From: Thalassomonas sp. M1454
GTDB lineage: Bacteria; Pseudomonadota; Gammaproteobacteria; Enterobacterales; Alteromonadaceae
Assembly (NCBI RefSeq): GCF_007097525.1
Contig: NZ_VKDD01000002.1
Span: forward strand, 1,335,994-1,399,993
Reading direction: 5' to 3'
Length of the DNA stretch: 64,000 nt
The translations under genes and the position numbers were made by a program. This document shows, one piece after another, positions 1-8,513 of the stretch; the first letter of the stretch is position 1, and each line of letters starts with the position of its first letter. The notes under the pieces are model-generated. The model was not told the origin of the DNA. It ran no database searches and saw only the letters and a program-made list of their open reading frames with translations.

Positions 1-2147
1 TCCTGTAAATCTTGATCACAGCGACCTAATACATGAAATTCAAAGTTAATGCCTTTATCTTTTTTAATAATATCTATGAAGTGATCTTTGCCTTTAGATT
101 TTGAAATATTCCCTGGTACAAGTACTTTCAATTTACCATTTACAGGAGAATCATTTGGTGCGGAAAAAGATGAAAAATCCCTACCATGAGGAAATACATA
201 AAATTGATCCTGTTTATCTTTTAATTTAGGCAGTGCATTGAGAATATATTCTTTAGCTGAGTCACACGTAGTAACAAAAGCATCACACTGGTAAAAAACA
301 TCTTCCATTCGCTTTTTCCAAAACGATGAATATTCAGGCGTTATATTTTGCAAAGTAGGATCATCTAACCATAGAGGGCTCACAGCATTATCAGTAACGC
401 CTTCTAAAAACAGATTTCCATCTTTATCTAATAAATTTACGGTAGGACAAATTGCATAAAAATCATGGAATGAATTAACTACCGGTATGTCCATAGACTT
501 AGCTACTTGAATCAAATTCAAACTATGCCAAGCAATATGTCGAATATGCAACAATTCTATTGAATACTTATAAAGAACATATCTTACGACAGAGTCGTAT
601 TCCATATTCCTGTGCGTCGCAATGCAAACAGGATCATCCAAACGAAAACTTTCTAAAACACTATAGTTTCCACCTGTAACGTCCATTACCTCTATAAAAT
701 TTCGATTACAAGCTAAAACTAAACCCTCGTAAACACGTTTTATTCCTTTCATTAAGTCCATATTGGTTTGTGGTGTTCCCCCTGTTCGAGTGGAAATCAC
801 AAACATAATTTTAGGTTTTAACACTGCGCTGTCAGCGTGAACGTTGTTTAACATATGAGAAACAGCGCCTTTAACTCTCAAGAACTTATTAGAATTAAAA
901 ATTGCTTTTGTCGCACCTTTGTAAATCGGATAATCTTTATTTACTTGCTTACTACCGGCATCCATTAAGTTGTGCTTTGACTCTTGAAAAGATGCAGAAC
1001 GTACATGATGAACAAATGTCTTAGGATCTATTATATTATACCAACCAGCGGCTATAGCTCTCATTGAGAACTCATTCTCTTCTCCATAACCTTTAGGAAA
1101 TTTTTTCTCATCAAATATGCCAATTGACTTTATTAAGGCGTGTTTTATATAAAAACAAAAGCCATTTCCTGTAGGCACTTCAATACTGTCGAAATAATTA
1201 GTTCTACCAATTAGTCTACCAACTTCATGATACTTTAAAAATTCAGGATATATGTTAGTACCTGTATCAGGTACAGAAAATGCTCCTGAATTATCCGAAA
1301 CTGCAGTCACTGTTCCAATTTGACGGTCAGAATAGGCTTTTATTTGCATATTATTTAACCATTTTGGTGTCACCTCAGTATCACTATTTAACAATAAAAC
1401 ATCATTTTCATTTGCTAACGAAATGCCTTTATTTACAGTTCTTGTATAACCTAGGTTTTCATTATTATGAAAAATCTTAATATTTGATATACCGTCAAAC
1501 TTTTGTAACATTAATTTAACATCGACAGATGGGCTACAATCATTTATTACAATTAATTCGTTCCTTTCTAGATTGGTATGTTCTATAACACTATTAATAC
1601 ATATTTCAGTTTCTTCAGCAGCATTGTAAACAGGAATGACTATACTAGTGTTTATGTCTTTAATATTGGGAACATTTTTCGTAAGTTTTACCTCACTAGT
1701 ATCTTTATTTGGATTTATATCATTAGGGTCTATCGCTAAACGCCCTTCATTTTGACCAAACTTTACGAAATGCACCAAAGGCTTAATTAACGATTTCTTA
1801 ACATCGGGGTTTTTAGCAAGATAAAAACTTCCATCAAATAACGATGATAATTTATATAGATCTGTGTTCTTATTTTTCAAATAATGAATGACTGGATTAG
1901 TAGATACATTGCCTTTCATATATTTATTTTGATAATAATTCACATCAAAATAGCGGTTGGGATTTCGACCTTCTTTATAACCGTGTATTAAAAAATGGAT
2001 TATAGGCTTTGCTCCTGCAATCTTCACATCTAGGTTATGCGTTAGATAATACTCCTCATCGAATAGCCCAGAATTAGATAGCTTCTTAGCATTTGCTTTT
2101 ATCCGTAAATAACGGATACCTTTAGATAACTTTTTCAAATTTGCCAC
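1..2147 (-). CDS. Two-domain glycosyltransferase (GT2 plus GT4-like), 3' end cut by window edge
   Basis: The frame is open without interruption from a GTG at 2147 to the window edge. The GTG has a GGAG-type ribosome site about 7 bases upstream and lies 16 bases after the rmlB stop. The N-terminal ~130 residues hold about three degenerate repeats of the pattern FDxxYYLxxNPDVxxxxxxPxxHFxxxGxxEGRxPN, seen in some polysaccharide glycosyltransferases. A family 2 (GT-A) domain follows, with VIPVYNA, an LLNSDTEV nucleotide-sugar/metal motif and a KGYGEENEFSMRA acceptor-loop motif. After it comes a GT4-like (GT-B) domain with HDFYAICP and VLVPGNISKSKGKDHF, which is incomplete here. It probably adds one or two sugars, plausibly including rhamnose, to the repeat unit made by this locus. 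The donor and acceptor cannot be read from sequence. Confidence 0.85.
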   Translation of the reverse strand, partial: MANLKKLSKGIRYLRIKANAKKLSNSGLFDEEYYLTHNLDVKIAGAKPIIHFLIHGYKEGRNPNRYFDVNYYQNKYMKGNVSTNPVIHYLKNKNTDLYKLSSLFDGSFYLAKNPDVKKSLIKPLVHFVKFGQNEGRLAIDPNDINPNKDTSEVKLTKNVPNIKDINTSIVIPVYNAAEETEICINSVIEHTNLERNELIVINDCSPSVDVKLMLQKFDGISNIKIFHNNENLGYTRTVNKGISLANENDVLLLNSDTEVTPKWLNNMQIKAYSDRQIGTVTAVSDNSGAFSVPDTGTNIYPEFLKYHEVGRLIGRTNYFDSIEVPTGNGFCFYIKHALIKSIGIFDEKKFPKGYGEENEFSMRAIAAGWYNIIDPKTFVHHVRSASFQESKHNLMDAGSKQVNKDYPIYKGATKAIFNSNKFLRVKGAVSHMLNNVHADSAVLKPKIMFVISTRTGGTPQTNMDLMKGIKRVYEGLVLACNRNFIEVMDVTGGNYSVLESFRLDDPVCIATHRNMEYDSVVRYVLYKYSIELLHIRHIAWHSLNLIQVAKSMDIPVVNSFHDFYAICPTVNLLDKDGNLFLEGVTDNAVSPLWLDDPTLQNITPEYSSFWKKRMEDVFYQCDAFVTTCDSAKEYILNALPKLKDKQDQFYVFPHGRDFSSFSAPNDSPVNGKLKVLVPGNISKSKGKDHFIDIIKKDKGINFEFHVLGRCDQDLQ

Positions 2148-2163
2148 TGTAACTCCGCATCTA

Positions 2164-3249
2164 CTAAGATGATAAAAGAGGTTTCCACCAATTGTCATTT
2201 GTTAAATACCAATCAACAGTTTTATTAATTCCGGTTTCGAAAGACTCAACTGGCTTATAGCCTAGCTCATTCTTTGTTTTTGTCGCATCAATTGCATAGC
2301 GTCGATCATGACCAGCTCTATCTGTAACGTAAGTAATAAGTGATTCTGCATTACCAGACATTACACTTTTCGCATCAGGGTATTTATTTGCCAGCGCGTC
2401 ATTTGAAGAGAATCGACTGTTCATAATTGAACAGATTTCTTTTACGATATCAATATTCGCCCATTCATTATGACCACCAATATTATAGTTCTCTCCAATG
2501 CTACCTGTATTAAGAACCAACTCGATACCTCGTGCGTGATCTTCTACATATAGCCAGTCACGAATTTGCTGACCATCTCCATATATTGGTAAAGGTTTAT
2601 CATGCAGAATATTGGCGATAATTAAAGGTATTAATTTTTCTGGGAAATGATATGGACCATAATTATTTGAACAATTGCTGGTAGTCACCTCTAACCCATA
2701 GGTGTGATGGTATGCTCGAACTAAATGATCACTAGCAGCCTTACTTGCCGAATAAGGAGAGTTTGGAGCATATGCCGTATCTTCAGTAAATGCAGGATCA
2801 GTTGCTGACAATGTACCATAAACTTCGTCAGTTGAGACATGATGAAAACGATGTTCAATTGGCTTATTACCTTGAGAAGCGGGTTCATCTAACCATACTT
2901 TTTTAGCTGCTTTAAGTAAGCTATAAGTACCCAAAATATTGGTTTCAATAAATGCGTCAGGGCCGGTAATAGATCTATCTACGTGAGACTCAGCAGCGAA
3001 ATGCACAATAGTATTAACCTCATCGCCTTGCAATAATGATTCAACTAAATCAGTATCACAGATATCTCCATGCACAAACTTAAATTTAGGGTTATCTTCG
3101 ACTGATACTAAATTTTCTCTGTTTCCTGCATAAGTGAGTGCATCTAACACTACAACCTTATCTTGTGGATTTTTTTCTAACCAATACAAAACGAAATTCG
3201 CGCCGATAAAGCCCGCACCACCTGTAACTAATAAAGTTTTATTGTTCAT
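2164..3249 (-). CDS. rmlB: dTDP-glucose 4,6-dehydratase
   Basis: RmlB converts dTDP-glucose to dTDP-4-keto-6-deoxyglucose, the second step of dTDP-L-rhamnose synthesis in the cytoplasm. The 361-residue protein is a normal-length extended SDR enzyme. It has the NAD-binding motif TGGAGFIG at residues 9-16, the STDEVYG segment with Thr140-Asp141-Glu142, and the catalytic YSASK with Tyr166 and Lys170. It is the last of four rml genes. Its start lies about 60 bases after the rmlD stop, so it is slightly detached from the tight rmlA-C-D run, and it reads on into the glycosyltransferase. Confidence 0.97.
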   Translation of the reverse strand: MNNKTLLVTGGAGFIGANFVLYWLEKNPQDKVVVLDALTYAGNRENLVSVEDNPKFKFVHGDICDTDLVESLLQGDEVNTIVHFAAESHVDRSITGPDAFIETNILGTYSLLKAAKKVWLDEPASQGNKPIEHRFHHVSTDEVYGTLSATDPAFTEDTAYAPNSPYSASKAASDHLVRAYHHTYGLEVTTSNCSNNYGPYHFPEKLIPLIIANILHDKPLPIYGDGQQIRDWLYVEDHARGIELVLNTGSIGENYNIGGHNEWANIDIVKEICSIMNSRFSSNDALANKYPDAKSVMSGNAESLITYVTDRAGHDRRYAIDATKTKNELGYKPVESFETGINKTVDWYLTNDNWWKPLLSS

Positions 3250-3309
3250 AATATTTTTCTTAATTAAATTAATTTATTGGAAAGCTTGAAACTAAATATA
3301 GCTTATATT

Positions 3310-4206
3310 TCAAGGATTCGTATATTGCTTAAGTTGCATTAACATTATTTTTAATTGTTGTTGCCAGTGGATTGTGTCAACACCAAACGATTGTTCAAAG
3401 AGAGACTTGTCCAAAACACTAAACGAAGGTCTTTTAGCAGGTGTAGGATAAGCCGAGGCTGGTATTGCTTTAATTGGAATTTCCTTGTCCAACAACCCTA
3501 ACTCTAAGGCTTGTTGTTGAATTGCCACAGCAAAATCATACCAAGAAGTTACTCCGGCATCAGTCCAATGGTATATTTTTCCATAAACGCCAGTGTTTAA
3601 TTGATTGTCTTGGCTTACGATTTGCCAAATCGCTTTGGCTAAACCGCCTGCCCATGTAGGAGTACCAACTTGGTCATATACCACACCTAGCTGCGGTTTT
3701 TCAGTCATTAATCTCAGCATGGTTTTAACGAAGTTATTGCCATGAGCCGAATATACCCAAGCTGTTCTAATAACTAAACTAGAACAGGGCAATTCTTCTA
3801 ATAATGCCAATTCACCATTTCTCTTACTCTCACCGTACACACCAAGAGGATTACTTTCATCACATGGTTTATAAGGTGTATTTTTTTCGCCGTTAAAAAC
3901 AAAGTCAGTAGAAATATGAATAAGTTTTGTTGAAGTTGCTTTACATGCATTAGCAAGGTTTTTAATACCTTTATAGTTCACAGCAAAACAAGCGTCTTTA
4001 TCTGACTCTGCATTGTCGACTGCAGTATATGCAGCCGCATTGATTACAAAATCAGGTTTTTCACGAGATATAACAGATGAAACTACGTCACTATCTGTTA
4101 TATCTAATTCGCTAGAATTTAGCGCGACTACATCGATACCATCAGGTATTGACTGCTGCAATTCCCAACCTAATTGACCATTTTTTGCGGTAATTAATAC
4201 TTTCAT
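3310..4206 (-). CDS. rmlD: dTDP-4-dehydrorhamnose reductase
   Basis: RmlD carries out the final NAD(P)H-dependent reduction to dTDP-L-rhamnose. The 298-residue protein has the Rossmann motif AKNGQLG near residue 7, the STDFVFNG segment with Thr100-Asp101, and YGESK with Tyr124 and Lys128. It lies 6 bases after the rmlC stop, which implies translational coupling. Length and motifs are standard for the family. Confidence 0.96.
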   Translation of the reverse strand: MKVLITAKNGQLGWELQQSIPDGIDVVALNSSELDITDSDVVSSVISREKPDFVINAAAYTAVDNAESDKDACFAVNYKGIKNLANACKATSTKLIHISTDFVFNGEKNTPYKPCDESNPLGVYGESKRNGELALLEELPCSSLVIRTAWVYSAHGNNFVKTMLRLMTEKPQLGVVYDQVGTPTWAGGLAKAIWQIVSQDNQLNTGVYGKIYHWTDAGVTSWYDFAVAIQQQALELGLLDKEIPIKAIPASAYPTPAKRPSFSVLDKSLFEQSFGVDTIHWQQQLKIMLMQLKQYTNP

Positions 4207-4212
4207 ATATAT

Positions 4213-4761
4213 TTACTCGAACGTATCGGCTGTTTTAAAGCTATCACCAACGGCATCTTTCGCAGATAAGTCAGGTAAAGCACCATCAACTAAAGGCCAC
4301 TCTATACCAATATCTGGATCATCCCAGGCAAGAGACCGTTCGTGTTCTGGCGCATAATAGTCTGTGCATTTGTACACAAACTCAGCAGTTTCAGAAGTGA
4401 CATAAAAGCCATGAGCAAAACCTTCTGGTACCCAAAGTTGACGTTTATTTTCAGCAGATAATAAGACACTAACCCATTGCCCAAAAGTAGCAGAACTTTT
4501 TCTCATATCGACTGCGACATCAAAAACTTCACCTTGCACGACACGAACTAGCTTTCCTTGCGTATTCTCTAATTGATAATGCAAACCGCGCAATATACCT
4601 TGCTTAGACTTACTGTGATTATCTTGAACAAATACACGTTTTGAACATTTTTCATTAAAAACGTCATCACGAAATGTTTCGAAGAAAAAGCCACGTTCAT
4701 CACCAAATACTTTTGGCTCAATTATTTTTACGTCAGGAATTTTTGTTTCAATTACATTCAT
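4213..4761 (-). CDS. rmlC: dTDP-4-dehydrorhamnose 3,5-epimerase
   Basis: RmlC epimerises C3 and C5 of dTDP-4-keto-6-deoxyglucose. The 182-residue protein is a single cupin domain. It contains FGDERGFFFETF, the substrate-binding stretch DNHSKSKQGILRGLHYQ with the catalytic His at residue 61, and VAVDMRKSS with the partner acidic residue nearby. It sits between rmlA (14 bases upstream) and rmlD (6 bases downstream) in the rhamnose operon. Confidence 0.96.
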   Translation of the reverse strand: MNVIETKIPDVKIIEPKVFGDERGFFFETFRDDVFNEKCSKRVFVQDNHSKSKQGILRGLHYQLENTQGKLVRVVQGEVFDVAVDMRKSSATFGQWVSVLLSAENKRQLWVPEGFAHGFYVTSETAEFVYKCTDYYAPEHERSLAWDDPDIGIEWPLVDGALPDLSAKDAVGDSFKTADTFE

Positions 4762-4775
4762 TTTAATAGCCTAAA

Positions 4776-5654
4776 TTATGCAATGTTTTCATTTAATATT
4801 TTCATTAGATACTTGCCATAACCGCTTTTAATCAAAGGTTGAGCTAATTTTTCAACTTGCTCAGCATCAATAAAGCCTTGTCGATAGGCAACTTCTTCAG
4901 GGCAACATATTTTCAATCCCTGACGTTTTTCTATTGCGGCGATATAGTTTGATGCATCTAATAAGCTATCTAACGTACCCGTATCTAACCAAGCTGAGCC
5001 TCGCCCCATTAACTCAACATGTAAATTATTTTGCTCTAAGTACATATTATTTAGGTCGGTTATTTCGAGTTCTCCACGCGGTGAAGGTTTAACTTCTTTA
5101 GCCATATCTACAACTTGATTATCGTAAAAGTATAATCCTGTAACTGCATAGTTAGATTTTGGCTTTTCTGGTTTTTCTTCGATAGACAAAGCTTGCCAAT
5201 TGTTATCAAATTCTACAACACCATAACGCTCAGGATCGGTAACATGGTAACCAAAAACAGTTGCTCCATGAGTTCGCTGCGATGCACTCGCGAGAGACTT
5301 AGCAAGATCATGTCCATAATAAATATTATCACCTAATATTAACGTACAAGGATCATTACCGATAAACTGCTCACCTAATAAAAACGCTTGGGCTAAACCA
5401 TCAGGAGACGGCTGCGGAACATAACTTAGGTTTAATCCCCAAGCACTGCCATCACCAAATAACTGTTGAAAACGAGGTAACTCATCAGGAGTCGATATAA
5501 TCAATATATCTTTAATACCTGATAACATAAGCGTTGATAACGGATAATAAATCATCGGTTTATCGTAAATAGGCATAAGCTGTTTACTAACAACTCGCGT
5601 AAGGGGGTGAAGACGTGTTCCGCTTCCACCAGCTAATATTATTCCTTTTCTCAT
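4776..5654 (-). CDS. rmlA: Glucose-1-phosphate thymidylyltransferase
   Basis: RmlA makes dTDP-glucose from glucose-1-phosphate and dTTP and is the committed, usually rhamnose-inhibited step. The 292-residue protein carries the nucleotidyltransferase signature [11 protein letters not shown] at residues 9-19, a conserved Lys in [12 protein letters not shown], and the metal-binding Asp in [10 protein letters not shown]. It starts 9 bases after the kpsE-type gene. The sugar-precursor genes are therefore co-transcribed with the export genes. Confidence 0.96.
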   Translation of the reverse strand: MRKGIILAGGSGTRLHPLTRVVSKQLMPIYDKPMIYYPLSTLMLSGIKDILIISTPDELPRFQQLFGDGSAWGLNLSYVPQPSPDGLAQAFLLGEQFIGNDPCTLILGDNIYYGHDLAKSLASASQRTHGATVFGYHVTDPERYGVVEFDNNWQALSIEEKPEKPKSNYAVTGLYFYDNQVVDMAKEVKPSPRGELEITDLNNMYLEQNNLHVELMGRGSAWLDTGTLDSLLDASNYIAAIEKRQGLKICCPEEVAYRQGFIDAEQVEKLAQPLIKSGYGKYLMKILNENIA

Positions 5655-5663
5655 ATTACCACC

Positions 5664-7076
5664 TTAATTTAGTTCTCTAATCGTTGCCTTAACTATTCTA
5701 ATAATTGCAAATAACATAAGTAAAATTACCGCAAACAAAGATAAATTGTAGATCACTTCTGGGTATGTATTATCTTCAGGAAGCGTTGATTTCTCTATTA
5801 CAACTAAATATTGCAATTTTCTATAAGCCTCTACACGAGATTTCTCTAAAGATACTAGAGAAGAAGCATAAGCTTGAAGCGCTAACTCCAAATCAATCTT
5901 ATAATCTGCAAATTGAGCCATCTTCTCGCCGACCGTAAGTTGTTCATTAGTTTCACTTCCGGAAAGTCTTCTATTTTCATCTATTATTTGTTGCTCTAAA
6001 GCTTCAATGACTCTTTTTAAAGAACGAATTTGTGGTGAGGTGTCCGACATTACAGCTTCCATAGCATAAAGTTCAGCCTTTTTTGCTGATAGGTTAGCTT
6101 CTAAAGTATAAGCTATTTCCTGGTATGCGACCCCTTCGGCTTCTGGATCTAAAAGGTTATTTTTACTTTGAAATTCAAGCAGCTTATTTTTTGCTTTATC
6201 GAGCTTAAGAGCAACCAAATCATGTTCACCTTTTACAAACGCAAGCTGTTCTTTTGCCATTTGATGACCAACATTGTTAATAAACCACTCTGCTCTTTCT
6301 ATTAATTTTTGATTTAACTTTTCTGCATAATCAGCTGTAAAAGCTTGCGCTTTTATTGTCAGCACAGAAGACATTTCATCGAGTTCAACTAATATATGAT
6401 TTTGATAATAATCGTAGAAGTCTTCTCTTGTACTCCATAAATGAAGGCGGCTGAAAAAGTCATTAGAAAAACTAGAGTAGTGTTCTCTAAGTCCTAATTC
6501 ATTATCCAAATAAGAGATCATATCATTTGAATATATATACGCACTCACAAGTTCAGTATCTGCATCAGATGTTGCTACACCTAAACCACTAAGCATAGCC
6601 ATGCCTGCATCTAACGTGGCCATATCATCTGGTTGTTTAACAACAACTTGAGATTGGCTTTCAAAGCGTTCACTTGCCCACATAATTTGATAAAAAGCAA
6701 ATACCAACCAAGGTAAGGCAACAAAAACAAATAATGAGTTGCGGCTCCAAGCAGGGAGTTGATTAATCTTCTTGAGCCAATGATTTGCTAATATGTCTAT
6801 TTTCGTTTTTGCTTTACTGCTACCACTTTTCAGAGCTTTAGGATTTTCTTTCTTCAGTTTTTCTACTAGTAAGTTAAGTCGTTCATTTACGACAGGACCT
6901 TCAGGTTTAAGAATGTGAGCTCGCTGCATTAAACGATAAGCCAATGCCAGGTCTTTTTCTTCAAACTTTTTTGAAAGCCTGACGATATAAGCAGGATTAC
7001 CCCATTCTGCATGTGTTGCCAATTGCTTTAGATCATTAAATCTATTTTCTATTTTATTTATTTCTTTTTGACTCAT
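5664..7076 (-). CDS. kpsE: KpsE/CtrB-type capsule export inner-membrane protein with N-terminal extension
   Basis: KpsE-type proteins span the periplasm and link the KpsMT transporter to the outer-membrane KpsD. The 470-residue protein has a membrane segment at about residues 114-132, a long periplasmic part rich in coiled coil (roughly 260-420, with many Leu/Glu/Lys heptads), and a C-terminal membrane segment at about 445-462. That is the usual two-anchor topology. The ~110 residues before the first anchor are extra compared with the ~380-residue E. coli KpsE. They include an ALAYRLMQRAHILKPEG stretch resembling a TPR helix pair. The gene begins 2 bases after kpsT. Confidence 0.88.
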   Translation of the reverse strand: MSQKEINKIENRFNDLKQLATHAEWGNPAYIVRLSKKFEEKDLALAYRLMQRAHILKPEGPVVNERLNLLVEKLKKENPKALKSGSSKAKTKIDILANHWLKKINQLPAWSRNSLFVFVALPWLVFAFYQIMWASERFESQSQVVVKQPDDMATLDAGMAMLSGLGVATSDADTELVSAYIYSNDMISYLDNELGLREHYSSFSNDFFSRLHLWSTREDFYDYYQNHILVELDEMSSVLTIKAQAFTADYAEKLNQKLIERAEWFINNVGHQMAKEQLAFVKGEHDLVALKLDKAKNKLLEFQSKNNLLDPEAEGVAYQEIAYTLEANLSAKKAELYAMEAVMSDTSPQIRSLKRVIEALEQQIIDENRRLSGSETNEQLTVGEKMAQFADYKIDLELALQAYASSLVSLEKSRVEAYRKLQYLVVIEKSTLPEDNTYPEVIYNLSLFAVILLMLFAIIRIVKATIRELN

Positions 7077-7078
7077 TT

Positions 7079-7729
7079 TTACAGTGCCTGATATTTATCG
7101 ATTGCACTCTCGATATCATTATAAAATTCGAGTTTGCCTTTATGCAAAATAATTGCACTATCACAAAACTCGCGAATTTCTTTCAAATCATGACTTACCA
7201 TGATCACGTTTGATGTTTTACTTTTATCTAATAGTGTTTCTCTAGCTTTTCGTTTAAACTTTGGATCACCTACAGATGTTGCTTCATCAATAAGATAAAC
7301 ATCAAAGTCAATAACCATGCAGCAGGCAAATGACAATCGTGATCTCATCCCGCTTGAATATGTCCTAACTGGCAATTCGTACTTTTGTGCAAGCTCAGCA
7401 AAAGACTGTACTTGCTGTTCATACCAATCTAAGTCAGTTATACCATTTACTCTCCCAATGAAACGAGTATTTTCTCTACCCGACATTTGAGGATGTATAC
7501 CCGTTGCCAAAGCAACGGGCCAAGAGATATTTAAATTTGTTTTAATTTTCCCTCTATTTGGGTATTCACTACCGGCAAGTAACCTAAACAATGTAGACTT
7601 ACCCGCGCCATTTCGACCCAATATGGCAATGTTGTGACCGCTCGGGATATTAAAGTTGACGTCTTTTAGTATGTATTGTTTACCAAGTTTTGATGGATAA
7701 AACTTAGTAATATTTTCAAGTTTTATCAT
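7079..7729 (-). CDS. kpsT: Capsule polysaccharide ABC transporter ATP-binding protein
   Basis: This is the ATPase of the ABC-2 polysaccharide exporter. The 216-residue protein has Walker A GRNGAGKST at 38-46, the signature SSGMR at 125-129, and Walker B DVYLIDEA at 143-150, followed by an H-loop in MVSHDLKEI. It lacks the C-terminal carbohydrate-binding domain of Wzt-type O-antigen ATPases. That points to a KpsT/CtrD capsule transporter. Its start overlaps the kpsM stop by 4 bases. Confidence 0.94.
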   Translation of the reverse strand: MIKLENITKFYPSKLGKQYILKDVNFNIPSGHNIAILGRNGAGKSTLFRLLAGSEYPNRGKIKTNLNISWPVALATGIHPQMSGRENTRFIGRVNGITDLDWYEQQVQSFAELAQKYELPVRTYSSGMRSRLSFACCMVIDFDVYLIDEATSVGDPKFKRKARETLLDKSKTSNVIMVSHDLKEIREFCDSAIILHKGKLEFYNDIESAIDKYQAL

Positions 7730-8511
7730 CTACTTATAATTTTTTTCCAAGTTATTCTATAACAGGCCATAGCAAAGAATACTGTGATTAATACACTAAC
7801 TGAAAGATATTCAGTGCTTACTCCTACAGCTTGAAATGACGGGTGAGCACTATCTCTAGATAACTCAATAGCATGTAATATAGGATTCCAGTTTAAATAA
7901 ACCCAATAATCCTCAGGTATATCTTTTAAACTAAAGAACACAGCGGAAATAAAGAATAAAGGTCGCTGTAATAATACTCGTATTTTCTCGACTTCTTCTA
8001 TAAAAGATTTAGCAACCGCAAAAAGTAATCCTAATGACACAGCAAACAACCAAGTCAAAAATATACAAAGTAAGATAGTTAAAGGATCGGCTAGCTCTGT
8101 TTCAATCTTCATAAAGTATACAATTAGCATCAAAACAAATATAACTGCCGTTTTCATAATTAATTCGAAAAAACCATTCGCCAAAACTGCTGCTATAGGC
8201 TGAACCTGTCGAAAAGCAAACAATGCTTTATTTTTTTTAATTGCATTGGAAGACGCGCCAAACGTTGTCAAAAATAATTGAATTATTAACATTCCATACA
8301 TCATAAATATAAATGTTGGAATGGTGTGCGTATATTCACCACTAACTTGACTTCTAAAAAAAGATAAGACGAAAATAAATATTACAGGATTTAATATTCC
8401 CCAACTCACTCCGAATTTATCACTAAATTGACTCCGGATCTCACGTAAAAATATGGCAAAAATAACATCTTGCCAAACATTTATGATTGAACGCCTTCTA
8501 ATTTCTGCCAT
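7726..8511 (-). CDS. kpsM: Capsule polysaccharide ABC transporter permease
   Basis: This is the membrane subunit of the exporter, of the ABC-2 permease family. The 261-residue protein has about six hydrophobic segments and the cytoplasmic N-terminal signature FAIFLREIRSQFSDKFGVSWGI (residues ~17-38) typical of KpsM/CtrC. It is packed between kpsD (2-base gap) and kpsT (4-base overlap), as expected for stoichiometric assembly. Confidence 0.93.
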   Translation of the reverse strand: MAEIRRRSIINVWQDVIFAIFLREIRSQFSDKFGVSWGILNPVIFIFVLSFFRSQVSGEYTHTIPTFIFMMYGMLIIQLFLTTFGASSNAIKKNKALFAFRQVQPIAAVLANGFFELIMKTAVIFVLMLIVYFMKIETELADPLTILLCIFLTWLFAVSLGLLFAVAKSFIEEVEKIRVLLQRPLFFISAVFFSLKDIPEDYWVYLNWNPILHAIELSRDSAHPSFQAVGVSTEYLSVSVLITVFFAMACYRITWKKIISR

Positions 8512-8513
8512 TA

